Positions 8,597 to 18,900 of a stretch of 64,000 bases of DNA are shown one piece after another. A program made the position numbers and the translations under genes. The stretch comes from Gammaproteobacteria bacterium (lineage in GTDB: Bacteria; Pseudomonadota; Gammaproteobacteria; Xanthomonadales; Wenzhouxiangellaceae), in NCBI GenBank assembly GCA_021772985.1, contig JAJFKX010000025.1, forward strand, positions 62,001-126,000. The letters are read 5' to 3'. The number at the start of each line of letters is the position of its first letter. The first letter of the stretch is position 1. The notes under the pieces were generated by a model. That model saw only the letters and a program-made list of their open reading frames with translations. It made no database searches and was not told the origin of the DNA.

Positions 8597-9414
8597 GGTC
8601 AACTCTGATGTAGTTGGTTGTGGTTAGGGGCTTTGCGGTGTTGCCGCACCGTGAGGCTCCGATTTATCTAATCAAGATAAGGGCATTATAGCACAATGAT
8701 ACGCGCCATTAAACTTAACTAACTGTTTTTATAGTATTTTATTAACTCAACCCTTGTAACTTAACTCGTATAGTTTTCGTTTAAAGCATCAAATATTTTG
8801 ATGAAATTTGTACAATATTACCAAACACTAATTAATAAGCTAGAACTCATAACTCATCAAAAATAATACCCTTTACTTAGCTAGCAAGTAGAACACTCGA
8901 ACCATAGATTCACTCATGATAATCTGCTGTGGAGGTTGCTAGGTATCCTAATTATTTTATGTAGGGTTAAGGTTCACTTGCCGCTCACTAGAATTTATAT
9001 TGGTGTTGATTGTATGATATTGCATACTCAGCATATATAAAACTGTGTTAACGACACGGTGAATTAGTTTGCAGGCGATTGTAAATCAAAGGGCAAAGGG
9101 AGATATTTCATTGAATACAAATCATTATTTTACATGTTCAGAATCAACCTTTAGCAATGCAATTAACATAGATATATCGTTATTATTAGACGTTAATGCT
9201 TGTCTGATTTTGATGAATTCTAGCATTATTGCTATGACCAGATTTTGGGCATTAGTAGATTCCTATACCAACAAAACATTGTCAGCGTATTTAATGAATA
9301 AAAAACAAGACGCTTTGCTAATCAATACCTAAAAAGCTGGCACTCGCACATTCATTACGAATGTATTCATCTGACAACTGCCAATAGAAAGGGCTAATAA
9401 TAAAGAGAATTAAA
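8597..9414. other. AT-rich non-coding stretch upstream of the Zorya-like operon
   Basis: About 800 bp of visibly AT-rich DNA. A weak 87-codon frame at 9069-9332 begins without ATG or ribosome site and is not convincing. A short dyad GTATG-N6-CATAC at 9012-9027 next to an AT-rich TATATAA stretch (9034-9040) is the best candidate for a regulatory/promoter segment of the downstream operon. I see no tRNA or CRISPR repeats here. Confidence 0.4.
9012..9027. promoter_or_regulatory. Dyad next to a TATATAA box, possible operator
   Basis: GTATG (9012-9016) and CATAC (9023-9027) form a short perfect dyad just upstream of TATATAA. Its position about 390 bp before the zorA-like start makes the assignment tentative. 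Confidence 0.2.
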
Positions 9415-10758
9415 ATGGGATATTTCCTAGCAGAGATTAGAGATCCAATACAGATAGTTGCGATATCGTTTATTGTATTCATATTTGTACTTTCCTGGAT
9501 TGGCCTATGGGTGAGAAATAAGTTTTTATCAACATTGAGCACACATGCTGAAACAATCCTCACATCTCTTGGTATTTTCTTTACATTTCTAGGTGTTTTC
9601 CTCGGTCTACAAGAGTTCAACACCTCCAATATACAAGCGTCCATTCCGATATTGCTTGATGGTCTTAGACTCGCATTTCTTTCTAGCGTGTTTGGGTTGG
9701 GCACGGCGCTAACTTTTCGAGCTATTGTGAGGCCAATTTTTAGCCCCAGCCGTGTCAACCCAGAAAACGCAACAGCTGCTGATTTATTGAATGAACTGGC
9801 AAACCTCAACAAATCAACACTTGCAGTAAAAGATGCAATCGCAGGCGAAGGTGACTCTAGTGTCGCAACACAATTGGTAAAGCTTCGTACTGATTTTCGA
9901 GATTTCGCCGAGAAAGTATCTCAAGATGGAGCTGATGCGCTAATAAAAGCGTTAGAAGAAGTAATTAAAGATTTTAATAACAAAATTAATGAACAATTTG
10001 GGGAGAACTTTAAGCACTTAAATGAAGCAGTTTCCGCGCTTTTAGAATGGCAAAGAGAATATAAAGTGCAGGTGGAAGTTCTAATTTCCGCCTTCAACGA
10101 GACGAAGAGTGGTATCGATAACATCCAAAATAGTGTTGCAAATATTCAAGAATCCACTTCTAAGATTCCAGATCATATGAATGCATTGGACGGAGTCTTC
10201 GATAATATGGATAAACGAATGATTGAAATTCATGAAGGACTATCGAGTTTGTCTCAGATGAGAGAAAAAGCCCGGGAAGCGCTTCCAATTATAGAAAAAA
10301 ATCTTACGGATTTAACTGAAGGATTAGAGCTTTCTATAAACAAGCAGTTAAACACTTTTAACACAAGCATAGAAAACTCAGAAAATATACAAAATGAGCT
10401 GATAATTAAATTTCAAGGTGTAGTCGATAGTCTCAATATTGGTGCAGATAATATTTTAGATTCTACTTCTAAAGTGTCAAAAGAGGTAGAAACGATAATT
10501 CAGCGGTTCAATTCCCAACAGGAAGAATACTCAAGATCTCTGAGAAATAATTTGGAAGACGCCACGTCTTCCGTTGAAGAAATACTCAATAAGAGTTTCA
10601 AAGAACTCGACGATGGTATGAGAGATGAGCTTCAACGGTGTCTCGACATGATGGGCAAGAATTTGACTGCTGTAACGAAAGCTTTTGTTGAACAGTACGA
10701 ACCATTTGCTGCGCGGTTAGCGCAGGCCATGGAGAACACAGGAAATCGAAATGTCTGA
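9415..10758 (+). CDS. zorA: ZorA-like MotA/TolQ/ExbB-family proton channel with long coiled-coil tail
   Basis: 447 residues. Three hydrophobic helices at about 12-33, 45-66 and 78-105 carry MotA/ExbB-like sequence (GIFFTFLGVFLGL, then GLRLAFLSSVFGLG). Residues 120-440 are charged and heptad-like, predicting a long helical tail projecting into the cytoplasm. This layout is typical of ZorA, the stator subunit of Zorya defence, and unlike flagellar MotA (about 290 aa) or ExbB. The next gene overlaps by 8 bp and encodes the MotB-like partner; an HNH nuclease gene follows. The operon is AT-richer than its neighbours, which suggests recent transfer. Confidence 0.72.
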   Translation: MGYFLAEIRDPIQIVAISFIVFIFVLSWIGLWVRNKFLSTLSTHAETILTSLGIFFTFLGVFLGLQEFNTSNIQASIPILLDGLRLAFLSSVFGLGTALTFRAIVRPIFSPSRVNPENATAADLLNELANLNKSTLAVKDAIAGEGDSSVATQLVKLRTDFRDFAEKVSQDGADALIKALEEVIKDFNNKINEQFGENFKHLNEAVSALLEWQREYKVQVEVLISAFNETKSGIDNIQNSVANIQESTSKIPDHMNALDGVFDNMDKRMIEIHEGLSSLSQMREKAREALPIIEKNLTDLTEGLELSINKQLNTFNTSIENSENIQNELIIKFQGVVDSLNIGADNILDSTSKVSKEVETIIQRFNSQQEEYSRSLRNNLEDATSSVEEILNKSFKELDDGMRDELQRCLDMMGKNLTAVTKAFVEQYEPFAARLAQAMENTGNRNV

Positions 10759-11458
10759 GTTTAGCAAAATTCTCATTTCTACTCAGAGAAGCAATGATGA
10801 GGCCTGGATATCAACCGCAGACATGATGTCTGGTCTAATGATGGTATTCCTATTCATAGCCATAGTGTACATTCAAAATGTTGGAACCTATCTCGATGAT
10901 ATTAACGATGCACAACAGCAGATTTGTTCACAATTGCAGCGTGAATTTGAAGGTGTCAAAGAGCAATGGATGATATCTATTTGTGAAGATGGATTAGTGG
11001 TTAATTTTCAAAATGAAGCCATTTTCCCGCCTGGTGATGATAATCCCAGCATTGAGTTTCAACAAATTCTCAAAGAATTTTATCCTCGATTTATGACAAT
11101 TATCTGGAACAACAGAGAAGATATAAGTGAACTACGAATTGAAGGGCATACCTCAAGTGAAGGGAGATCCGATATGTCGCAGTTTGAAGCGTATCTCTAC
11201 AACACTCAACTTTCGCAGAACAGGTCGAGGAATGTAATGAATTATGTATTGAATCTTGATGAAGTCCAGTATGACAAAAATTACATGTTGTGGTCATTCA
11301 ATAATTTGACAGCACATGGATTGTCTTCATCAGATCTGATTCTGGATGAAGCCGCGAACGAGGATCAAATTCGCTCTAGAAGAGTAGAATTTAGACTTGG
11401 CACTACTGCTCAAGATAGATTGTCAGAATTAGTTAGAACTCTTGATGAAACTCAATAA
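10751..11458 (+). CDS. zorB: ZorB-like MotB/OmpA-family stator protein
   Basis: 235 residues. One N-terminal membrane helix follows the motif WISTADMMSGLMMVFLF; Asp24 is placed like the proton-carrying Asp of MotB/ZorB. The periplasmic part contains an OmpA-like peptidoglycan-binding domain (RIEGHTSSEG, LSQNRSRNVMNYV, RRVEFRL). It overlaps the zorA-like gene by 8 bp and the nuclease gene by 14 bp, so translation is coupled. With ZorA it should form a proton-driven, wall-anchored membrane complex that senses phage infection and activates the nuclease. Confidence 0.72.
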   Translation: MSEFSKILISTQRSNDEAWISTADMMSGLMMVFLFIAIVYIQNVGTYLDDINDAQQQICSQLQREFEGVKEQWMISICEDGLVVNFQNEAIFPPGDDNPSIEFQQILKEFYPRFMTIIWNNREDISELRIEGHTSSEGRSDMSQFEAYLYNTQLSQNRSRNVMNYVLNLDEVQYDKNYMLWSFNNLTAHGLSSSDLILDEAANEDQIRSRRVEFRLGTTAQDRLSELVRTLDETQ

Positions 11459-12350
11459 TCCTTTCGAAGATTTGGCAGCTCTAAGAAAGCGAATGGGAGT
11501 CGCTGAGAATAAGCTTCAGTACGATATTTCAGTAGATCCTTTTGCCGCAATTAAGATTAATCTAGAAAGAGAAGGAATTGAGGTATCTAGAGAAGATATA
11601 GTAAAAGTTGGCCCTTTTTTAACGTACAAAGGTGACGTACTTGCGATTCTATATATATATGATAGTTTCTATGGATACGAAGACCTAATTACTGAATCAG
11701 TAGATAAAAATGCACCAAAGTTTCATTTCACATGGTGCAAGACTCTTGATCGCATGGAAGCTAAAGGAAGATTCCAAAGATATATTTTATCTCGAAGGAA
11801 ACAGAATAAATTTAAAGTTCAAGCCAAAGAGCGGGAACCATTAAAGGTGCAAAGATACGGGAAAATACATGTAATGCAAAACGTAACCCTGTACTCATGT
11901 AAGAATTGCCTAGATGAACTATCGTATAAGGGCTACTCGACTAGAGAATGGAGCCCTGATCAGAAACGCAACGCAGTTCGCGATTTTAATATCCAGGCAT
12001 TTATCAATGAGAATGAAGGGACCGTCGATACAATGCGCTTCTATGCTACTCAGTATTCAGATAATACCGTACCGCTAATGGACTACACCAATGATTTCCC
12101 TGAGATATCTAGACGACTGAGAGAGCAAGCCAATTGGAAATGTTCGAACACTAAATGTCGTGTTGATATGACTCAGCGTAAAGAAGGCTTGCACGTTCAT
12201 CATCTAAACGGTGTGAAAAACGATAATAAACTTGAGAATTTGGCAGTATTGTGTGCACTTTGTCATAAAAATATAGATGAGTTTCATCATCGAATGTTTG
12301 TGTCGAAACCGGTAGAGGAGTTTATCCTCAGAAATAGGCCAAACCGTTAA
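11445..12350 (+). CDS. zorE: HNH endonuclease, ZorE-like effector
   Basis: 301 residues from the ATG at 11445; an in-frame TTG one codon earlier is less likely. The C-terminal HNH domain has zinc Cys233/Cys238, the core HVHHLNG near 250-256, DNKLENL, and a second zinc site in CALCH (270-274). An extra CKNC pair lies near 152-155. The N-terminal 220 residues are not recognised. In type II Zorya the third gene encodes an HNH nuclease (ZorE) that cuts or nicks DNA; gene order and overlap fit. Whether this N-terminus is homologous to characterised ZorE needs a profile search. Confidence 0.65.
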   Translation: MKLNNPFEDLAALRKRMGVAENKLQYDISVDPFAAIKINLEREGIEVSREDIVKVGPFLTYKGDVLAILYIYDSFYGYEDLITESVDKNAPKFHFTWCKTLDRMEAKGRFQRYILSRRKQNKFKVQAKEREPLKVQRYGKIHVMQNVTLYSCKNCLDELSYKGYSTREWSPDQKRNAVRDFNIQAFINENEGTVDTMRFYATQYSDNTVPLMDYTNDFPEISRRLREQANWKCSNTKCRVDMTQRKEGLHVHHLNGVKNDNKLENLAVLCALCHKNIDEFHHRMFVSKPVEEFILRNRPNR

Positions 12351-12405
12351 ACTAGCGAACCTTGGGGTACCCACATCCTCCTATCGAAAGTTGTAGGAGA
12401 GCATT

Positions 12406-12440
12406 GGGACACCCACCATATTCATGAATGATGGGTCTCC
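12406..12440. repeat. Dispersed hairpin repeat, CCAT subtype
   Basis: GGGACACCCACCAT pairs with ATGATGGGTCTCC around ATTCATGA. It is followed by TTCGCCGGCC, a flank also seen after the copies at 13824 and 23831. Left border of the duplicated heme-protein tail. Confidence 0.7.
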
Positions 12441-12567
12441 TTCGCCGGCCACCAGGCCATTACTGATCATAGTCCTATGACGTGATATAAGGCACCGCCG
12501 CACGCTTGGTATCCTCCGGATTGACGCGGCCCTGTTTGTAGGGTTGCGGCCAGATGTCTTTTTTTCA
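12441..12567 (-). pseudogene. Duplicated 3' end of the heme-protein gene at 13880
   Basis: On the minus strand this encodes KKDIWPQPYKQGRVNPEDTK and the following residues up to VPYITS, almost identical to the last 35 or so codons of the gene at 13880-15628, and it also includes the downstream flank as far as the hairpin repeat. An in-frame TAG shortens the tail. It lacks any start and is bounded on both sides by repeat copies. Confidence 0.8.
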
Positions 12568-12583
12568 CACCCAGAGAGACTTT

Positions 12584-12626
12584 GGAACATCCACCATATT
12601 CAGCGCTATGTTCAATGGGCACTCCA
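12584..12626. repeat. Degenerate dispersed hairpin repeat
   Basis: GGAACATCCACCATATTCA and TTCAATGGGCACTCC form a decayed version of the hairpin. Right border of the duplicated heme-protein tail. Confidence 0.5.
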
Positions 12627-12699
12627 TCCCGCTACGAAAATCAACTGTTCATCATTACCCTCCCTATAAAAACACCCACATAGCCCATATTGGTTGTAT

Positions 12700-13758
12700 A
12701 TGACATTATTGATAATCTATCTGCTGATAGCCTTGCTGGTTTCCTTTTTCTGCTCCATTGCCGAGGCGGTGCTGTTGTCGGTACGGCCGGCCTTTGTCAA
12801 TGCCCGTCTGAAGCAAAACGCCCGGGGTGCGCGTTCGCTGGAGCAATTGATCAACAATCTGGACCGGCCGCTGGCGGCAATTCTGACCCTGAACACTGTG
12901 GCGCACACGGTCGGTGCTGTGGGTGTGGGCGCGCAGGCCACGTTGGTGTTCGGTAATGAGTACGTCGGTCTCAGCTCGGCTTTGCTGACGTTGCTGATTC
13001 TGGTATTTTCCGAAATTATTCCCAAAACCCTGGGTGCCGCTTATTGGCCGGTACTGGCCGGCTGGTTGGGGCCGGTCATCGCCTGGTTGACCTGGCTGCT
13101 CACGCCATTTGTATGGCTTTCGCAGAAACTGACCCAGTTAATAGCCCGTGATGGCGCCAGCGCATTCAATTTCAGCCGTGATGAGTTCGAGGCGATGGCC
13201 GAAATTGGCGCCGAAGAAGGTCACATTGAACCCCAGGAACTGGAAATTGTTTCCAATCTGATGCGCCTGCGCCTGCTGACGGTGCGCGATATCATGACGC
13301 CGCGCACGGTGATGTTTCTGGCCGCTGCGGATATGCGCGTGGAAGAATATTTCAGCGAGAACGCCAACAAACCTTTTTCACGCATTCCGGTCTATGAAAA
13401 ACATCGCGATGACATTACCGGTTATGTACTCAGGAACGACCTGTTTGCAGCACAGGCCATGGACCAGTTCGACCGCCGCCTGCACGAATTTAAACGCACC
13501 TGTCTGGCGGTTCCGGAACAGCTTGTGGCATCCGATCTGTTCGAGCAATTGCTGCGCGAACGCACCCATATTGCCTTCGTGGTGGACGAATACGGCTCGG
13601 TGCAGGGCCTGGTCACGCAGGAAGATGTGATGGAAACGCTGATTGGGCTGGAAATTACCGACGAATCCGATACCGTTGACAACATGCGGGCACTGGCACG
13701 CAAACGCTGGCAGGAACGCATCAGGACGTTGGGCGTAAACCCCGGCGACCTGGAATAA
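12700..13758 (+). CDS. CNNM/DUF21 plus CBS-domain membrane protein (CorB/HlyC-like)
   Basis: 352 residues from the ATG at 12700. The N-terminal 150 residues carry the DUF21/CNNM membrane domain, with a first helix containing FFCSIAEAVLL and later SEIIPKTLGA, a conserved CNNM motif. Two CBS motifs follow (RDIMTPRTVMF near 205 and FVVDEYGSVQGLVTQEDVMETL near 290). The usual CorC_HlyC C-terminal domain is missing; the chain ends about 50 residues after the second CBS. CNNM proteins take part in Mg2+/Co2+ transport, gated by nucleotide at the CBS pair. It is convergent with the heme-protein gene; the hairpin repeat at 13824 lies between. Confidence 0.82.
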   Translation: MTLLIIYLLIALLVSFFCSIAEAVLLSVRPAFVNARLKQNARGARSLEQLINNLDRPLAAILTLNTVAHTVGAVGVGAQATLVFGNEYVGLSSALLTLLILVFSEIIPKTLGAAYWPVLAGWLGPVIAWLTWLLTPFVWLSQKLTQLIARDGASAFNFSRDEFEAMAEIGAEEGHIEPQELEIVSNLMRLRLLTVRDIMTPRTVMFLAAADMRVEEYFSENANKPFSRIPVYEKHRDDITGYVLRNDLFAAQAMDQFDRRLHEFKRTCLAVPEQLVASDLFEQLLRERTHIAFVVDEYGSVQGLVTQEDVMETLIGLEITDESDTVDNMRALARKRWQERIRTLGVNPGDLE

Positions 13759-13823
13759 CCAGAGCCGGGCTGCTCAGGCGTCCATCAGGTGTTGCGCCAC
13801 CTGTTCGTACTGTCAAAGCTTTG

Positions 13824-13857
13824 AAACACCCACCATATTCATTAATGATGGGTGTCC
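13824..13857. repeat. Dispersed hairpin repeat between convergent genes
   Basis: ACACCCACCAT (13826-13836) pairs perfectly with ATGATGGGTGT (13845-13855) around ATTCATTA. It may also act as a bidirectional terminator. The 3' tail of the neighbouring heme-protein gene plus this repeat is the unit duplicated at 12406-12567. Confidence 0.8.
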
Positions 13858-13879
13858 TTCGCCGATCACCAAACCATTA

Positions 13880-15628
13880 CTAATCATAGTCCGATGACGT
13901 GACATACGGCACTGACGCGCGCTTGGTATCCTCCGGATTGACGCGGCCCTGCTTGTAGGGTTGCGGCCAGATGTCTTTTTTCCACGCCCACACAAACCCA
14001 AGATCCGAGGCGCCATAGTGACAGCCGATGCAACTGGTTTGTTCAGGCACCGGTGAATTCTGGAAATAGGTCTCGAGGATGGGGTTCAACGCACCAACCT
14101 GGGGGATCGGCAGCCCGGCATAGCGTGGAAACGCATCCGACTCGGCCAAATTGTTGCGCTTGATAATCGCCTGCAGCGCGGGTGGCATGTCATCGGTTAC
14201 TTCACCGGACATGCCGCGCATCTGAAAAAAGGGCCGTGCATAAAACACGCCCGGATCGGTAGGCCAGTTGGTCACCTCAAGCTGGTAGTTCTGCCACACC
14301 GTACCTTTCAGCAAATCCTGAAACTGCGTGTTCATCGCCTGGGTCGAATAGCCCTTGCCGTTGTCCTGTGGCAAAGGCACGGGCGTATTGGGAATCTTCC
14401 ACAGACGACTCACTTCAACCGGCACGCGGTCTGCCATCTCGGGAAAATCATTGCCGGGCTGATAGCTGAACCCATCCGGATAGAACACCTGGCCGTTGCT
14501 GTTAAACGACGCGCGACGCCCATCCGGCAGCGCTTTTTTCCCGACTGGCGGCAGGTTATCGACGTGACTGAAAGTGGACCAAAGCCCCTGCGGGAACTGC
14601 GTTGTCCGCACCACCACATGCAAACCAACCAGACCGACGATGGCCTTTTCGGCACCGGCATCCGGATTCGACGGGTTCTTGACCAGCGCCTCGGTGGTGT
14701 AATAACGCGACAGATCATCCTTTTGCTCCCACGGCGCTGCCGGGTCGGTGATCATCACGCGCCACGCAGTCTTGATCGTGATCGAATTGCCGTGAACCCG
14801 CTGTGTGGCGATGGTTTGGGTCTGCGGCTGCAGCATCAGTACCACCGGATCTTCTGATTTGGACTGCGCCTCGGTCGCCGTCACGGGCGGGATCGCCACC
14901 GGTGAAGGCGATTTAGGTAAGTTGCCCTTCCAGAAATAGCCGTTACCGCGGATGTAATCGTAAAACACCCGGTTCATCGCAACCGTGTAGCGGACATAGC
15001 GGCGGTTCTGGTCGATCAGCGGGCCGGAAAAGGCCTCATCGAAGGTATCATCATCCACATGGCCGGTCTTGGAGATACCTTCCAATTCCAGCGGCAGGCT
15101 GTAGGCATCGGCAAACCAGTCGATCGGTTCCGGCGGCATCGAAAGATCCTCGCCATCTGCGGGACTGGTAAACAGATCATCATCGGTGCGCAGGGTTTCG
15201 AATACGGCGACCCAATTGCCCGCCTGATAATTCCCGCTGGCATAGATTTCCCGGAAATCCGCTTCGGGCACCCCGCCATCAGCAAGCCCGCGTACATAAC
15301 CCTGGTCACCTTCACGCTCCGCCGGCCAGATCAGCCCGATAAAGGTCTGCCAGGCGTTGTAGTCAAAAAACGGCCGATCCTCGATATCGGTCATTACGTC
15401 CCGGGAGTGGGGTCTTACGTGCATCGGTACATCGGGCGTCAATGTGGGCACCAGCTGTTTGTACGGATGCGTGACACGCTCGGAATGGGCAGGCTCGCTG
15501 TCAGCGTAGTTGACCAACGGCGTTTTTGACTCGCCGATGGTTCCCGCATAATCCGCCGCACTCAGCACAGTCACTGCCAGCAGTGCGATCAGACTTACCG
15601 TTAACCGCAAACAATTTTTATATTGCAT
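13880..15628 (-). CDS. Exported protein with a C-terminal c-type heme motif
   Basis: 582 residues from the ATG at 15628, chosen because it has an AGGGGG ribosome site and is followed directly by a signal peptide (about 24 residues, ending LSA). The body contains many aromatic residues and a large soluble domain of unknown family. Close to the end is SCIGCH, a CxxCH site for covalent heme with His as ligand. The protein is expected in the periplasm and probably acts in electron transfer or as a redox enzyme; the substrate cannot be named. Its last 35 or so codons are duplicated at 12441-12567. Confidence 0.65.
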   Translation of the reverse strand: MQYKNCLRLTVSLIALLAVTVLSAADYAGTIGESKTPLVNYADSEPAHSERVTHPYKQLVPTLTPDVPMHVRPHSRDVMTDIEDRPFFDYNAWQTFIGLIWPAEREGDQGYVRGLADGGVPEADFREIYASGNYQAGNWVAVFETLRTDDDLFTSPADGEDLSMPPEPIDWFADAYSLPLELEGISKTGHVDDDTFDEAFSGPLIDQNRRYVRYTVAMNRVFYDYIRGNGYFWKGNLPKSPSPVAIPPVTATEAQSKSEDPVVLMLQPQTQTIATQRVHGNSITIKTAWRVMITDPAAPWEQKDDLSRYYTTEALVKNPSNPDAGAEKAIVGLVGLHVVVRTTQFPQGLWSTFSHVDNLPPVGKKALPDGRRASFNSNGQVFYPDGFSYQPGNDFPEMADRVPVEVSRLWKIPNTPVPLPQDNGKGYSTQAMNTQFQDLLKGTVWQNYQLEVTNWPTDPGVFYARPFFQMRGMSGEVTDDMPPALQAIIKRNNLAESDAFPRYAGLPIPQVGALNPILETYFQNSPVPEQTSCIGCHYGASDLGFVWAWKKDIWPQPYKQGRVNPEDTKRASVPYVTSSDYD

Positions 15629-15655
15629 TATGAATTCCCCCTGTTGATTGAGCAC

Positions 15656-15961
15656 ACTTTTGATAGTTATCGGGTGCTATATCCATGCCACCCACGCTCG
15701 CCTAATAATAGCCTAACATCGTATCACCTGCCCGAACCCATCCGCCAAAACCAAATCACCCACATGGTTTCTGCACAATTTTGCCGGCACTTTTGAAAAA
15801 GCTCATAAGGAGAAATATGGGTGTCCATATATCCTGAAAAATTAGCAAGTTATCCCAGTGCCCGCCAGCGGACTGGCGCTTGACTCTGACTCCACTACTT
15901 TTACACTGCTCTGGAGCTAAGCTCGGTTTTACAACAACTTCAGAACTTCAGGGACTTTGCT
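15656..15961. other. Divergent intergenic region
   Basis: 306 bp between the heme-protein gene and the Gly-rich protein gene. It includes a half copy of the dispersed repeat at 15814-15826 (AAATATGGGTGTC). No gene seen; it should carry promoters in both directions. Confidence 0.4.
15814..15826 (+). repeat. Dispersed repeat, right arm scrap
   Basis: AAATATGGGTGTC matches the right arm; the flank after it (CATATATCC) differs from the common TCAACTC. Confidence 0.45.
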
Positions 15962-18900
15962 ATGACCTATCGCATCATCCATATCCTCCTGGCATGTTTC
16001 TGCATCGCCCTGGCCGCCAGTACCTTAGGCAGCCAACCGCTGGCAGGTGTCGTTGGCAGTAACGGTGCGGACGGCAGCGTGGGCGACCCTGGTACTAATG
16101 GCGGGCCCGGTGCTGACGGAGCGTCAGGTGGGAATGGTGGCGACGGCGAAGACGGTAGTGCCGCTCTCACACCTGCAGCCGCTGAAGTTGTGATGGTCGA
16201 AGCTGTCGACATGGTGACCGGTGGCAACGGTGGCCGCGGCGGAGACGGTGGAGTGGGCGGAAATGGTGGAGAGGGTCAGGATGGCGGCCCGGGCGGAGCT
16301 GGTGGTGGTGGCGGCAGCAGTGGCAATCCGGGCAATGGCGGACCGGGGGTCAGCGGCGACAGTTACCAGTTGATCAATGCGGGCGTCATCACAGGCGGAA
16401 ATGGTGGGGCTGACGGTAATGGCGGCAACGGCGGCAATGGTGGCAACGGTAGTGCCGGTGCCAATGGGACAAACGGAGTAACTCCAGGTGCATCCGGTGG
16501 AACCGGCAGTGATGGCGGCCCGGGTGGTAATGGCGGTAATGGTGGCGTCGGCGGAATGGTGAACGGTAGTGGCGGCGCAGGTGGTCAAGGTGGAACCGGG
16601 GGATTCGGTGGTAACGGCGGTAATGGCGCCGTTGGTGATATAGCAGGCAACGGCGGTGCCGGTGGCAACGGTGGCGCCCCGAGTGCTGGTGGAACAGGTG
16701 GCGTTGGCGGAGCTGGTGCCATTTCCGGGGTAGACGGTACGGACGGCTTCACGCCCACTTCTGGCGGCGATGGCGGCAATGGTGGTGACGGCGGGGATGC
16801 GGCGAATCCGGGTCAGGCAGGCGGCGGCGGCGGAAGCGGTGGCGCTGGGGGTTCATTCGGCAACGGAGGCAATGGCGGTAATGGCGGCCAGGGTGCTGAC
16901 GGCAACCTGGCAGTTGATGGTGGCGCTGGAGGCGACGGTGGAGTCGGCGGCGCTGCCGGCTCGCTCGCTGGCGATGGTGGTGCTGGCGGTGATGGCGGAG
17001 TAGGTGGTAATGGTGGCCCCGGCGCGACCGGTGGTGACGGTGCGGATGGCGCTTCATTCGGTGATGACGGACAGGACGGCACTGACGGTGGAGCCGGTGC
17101 CGCTGGTGGTGATGGTGGAGACGGAGGCGCTGGCGGTGTTGCCGTGGTAGGTCTCGCGGGAATCAACGGGGACGGAGGAAACGGCGGGGACGGAGGAAAC
17201 GGCGGTGTTGGTGGTGACGGGGGCAATGGCGCTTCAGGGGACTTGTTGATCAATGGCGGTGCGGGTGGTGACGGTGGTGACGGCGGAAATCCCGGGCCGG
17301 GTGGGCCCGGCGGTGTGGGGGGTACCGGTTCTATTTCAGGCGCTGCAGGTGTGAACGGTATTGTGCCGACTACCCCGAACGGCAATGGTGGATCGGGTGG
17401 CAATGGTGCTGATGGCCTTGCAATGGAGGTCAACGGCGGCGATGGTGGAGCTGGCGGAAATGGTGGCCTGTTCGGCAATGGCGGAAATGCAGGCGACGGT
17501 GGAGAGGGTGCTGACGGGGACCCCGGAACCGATGGTACCAATCCAGGAGAACCTGGCGGTGACGGCCAGGACGGTGGTAATGCCGGTAACGGTGGAAACG
17601 GAGGCAATGCAGGCTCACTGGCTGGCAACGGTGGTGACGGCGGAAATGGAGCCGACGGCGGCCCCGGGGGTGATGGTGGAAATGGGGCGGACGGGGCCGC
17701 CATGGATCCCGGTGGTGACGGCGGTAATGGCGGAAACGGCGGTGATGGCGGAAACGGCGGAACGGGTGGCGTCGCACCTGCCGGCATACCTGGCAACGGT
17801 GGTTTTCCCGGGTTAGGCGGTACTGGAGGCAGCGGCGGTATCGAGGGCATTGGTACACCCGATGGGATTCCAGGTAGCAACGGAACCTCGGGAAGCGATG
17901 GGTCAGGGTTTGCGCTGAACCAGGTCAAGCACGTGGTTCTGCCGGCAAATGGGTTAACCCGGAAGCCCGGCACGGGTTTACTGGGAATGGGCAACAGCAC
18001 TGGAGGGCATAGCGCGCTTTTCGTCACCCAGACCGTGATCGTGCCTGTCAGCGAGGGCCAGGCAATTAAACCCGATTCACAGGCTGTGGCCAAGCCAATC
18101 CCGACCAGCCGTCAACAAGCCTTCTTGGGTTCTGTTTCAGAAGGCGGAGTCGGCGTAGTGGCGATAGGCAACACGCAGGTTGTAACCCGCGGCTCGATCA
18201 ACGGTGGTTTGGATGGGGATGGAAGCACCCGTGCTGATGCTGTCGATTTCAGTGGCGGTGGTAATGTCCTGACACTGGAATCCGGATACAGCTTCATGGG
18301 CAATGTGGTGAGCAGCAGCGGTGTGAGTCCGGGTGACACGCTCGCGCTGGGCGGTGCCGCCGACGGTAGCTTTGACCTCAACCAAATTGGGCCTTCAGCC
18401 CTGTTCCAGGGTTTTGCGGCCTTCCTCAAAAACGGCACCAGCACCTGGATGGTGACGGGCGACAAGCCACTCGATTTCACCGTCGAGGCCGGCACGCTCA
18501 ATGTGGGTGGCAGCATCGGTAATGCCCAGGCCACAGGCGGTATACTCGCCGGAACTGGAGCCGTGGCTGATATCGTCCTTGAGGACGGAGCCCAAATTGC
18601 ACCCGGTGGTTCACCCGGAACACTTAGTGGTGCCAGCCTCGCCTGGGATGCTGGCGGCAGCTTCAACTTCGAGCTTGGCAGTTCGGCCCCGGCCAGCGAT
18701 CTCCTGGCGCTTTCGGGCGGGCTTTCAATGGCAAGTAATAACGGTAGCGGCTTCATATTTCATTTTTTCGACGCCGCCGGCACTCCCCAGGTGGGTGTGC
18801 TGTACACCTTGATTAGCTTTGGCAACGTGGCGGGATTCAGCGTCGATGACTTCAGCTTCGACTACACCGGCACCCTCGGCGCTTTCAATGGCGAGTTCAT

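Larger units (their letters stand above)
12351..12699. other. Intergenic cluster of repeats and a gene fragment
   Basis: 350 bp between the HNH gene and the CNNM-CBS gene. It holds two degenerate hairpin repeats (12406-12440, 12584-12626), a duplicated tail of the heme-protein gene between them, and a third weak left arm ACACCCACAT at 12672-12681. No intact gene. Confidence 0.6.

Noticed and set aside
9069..9332. 87-codon frame before the Zorya-like operon
   Set aside because: No ATG, no ribosome site, and composition like the surrounding AT-rich non-coding DNA.
16813..18093. 426-codon Pro/Ser-rich frame on the minus strand
   Set aside because: It is the antisense of the glycine-rich gene; GGC/GGT repeats read backwards give Pro/Ala/Ser. 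No ribosome site or signal.
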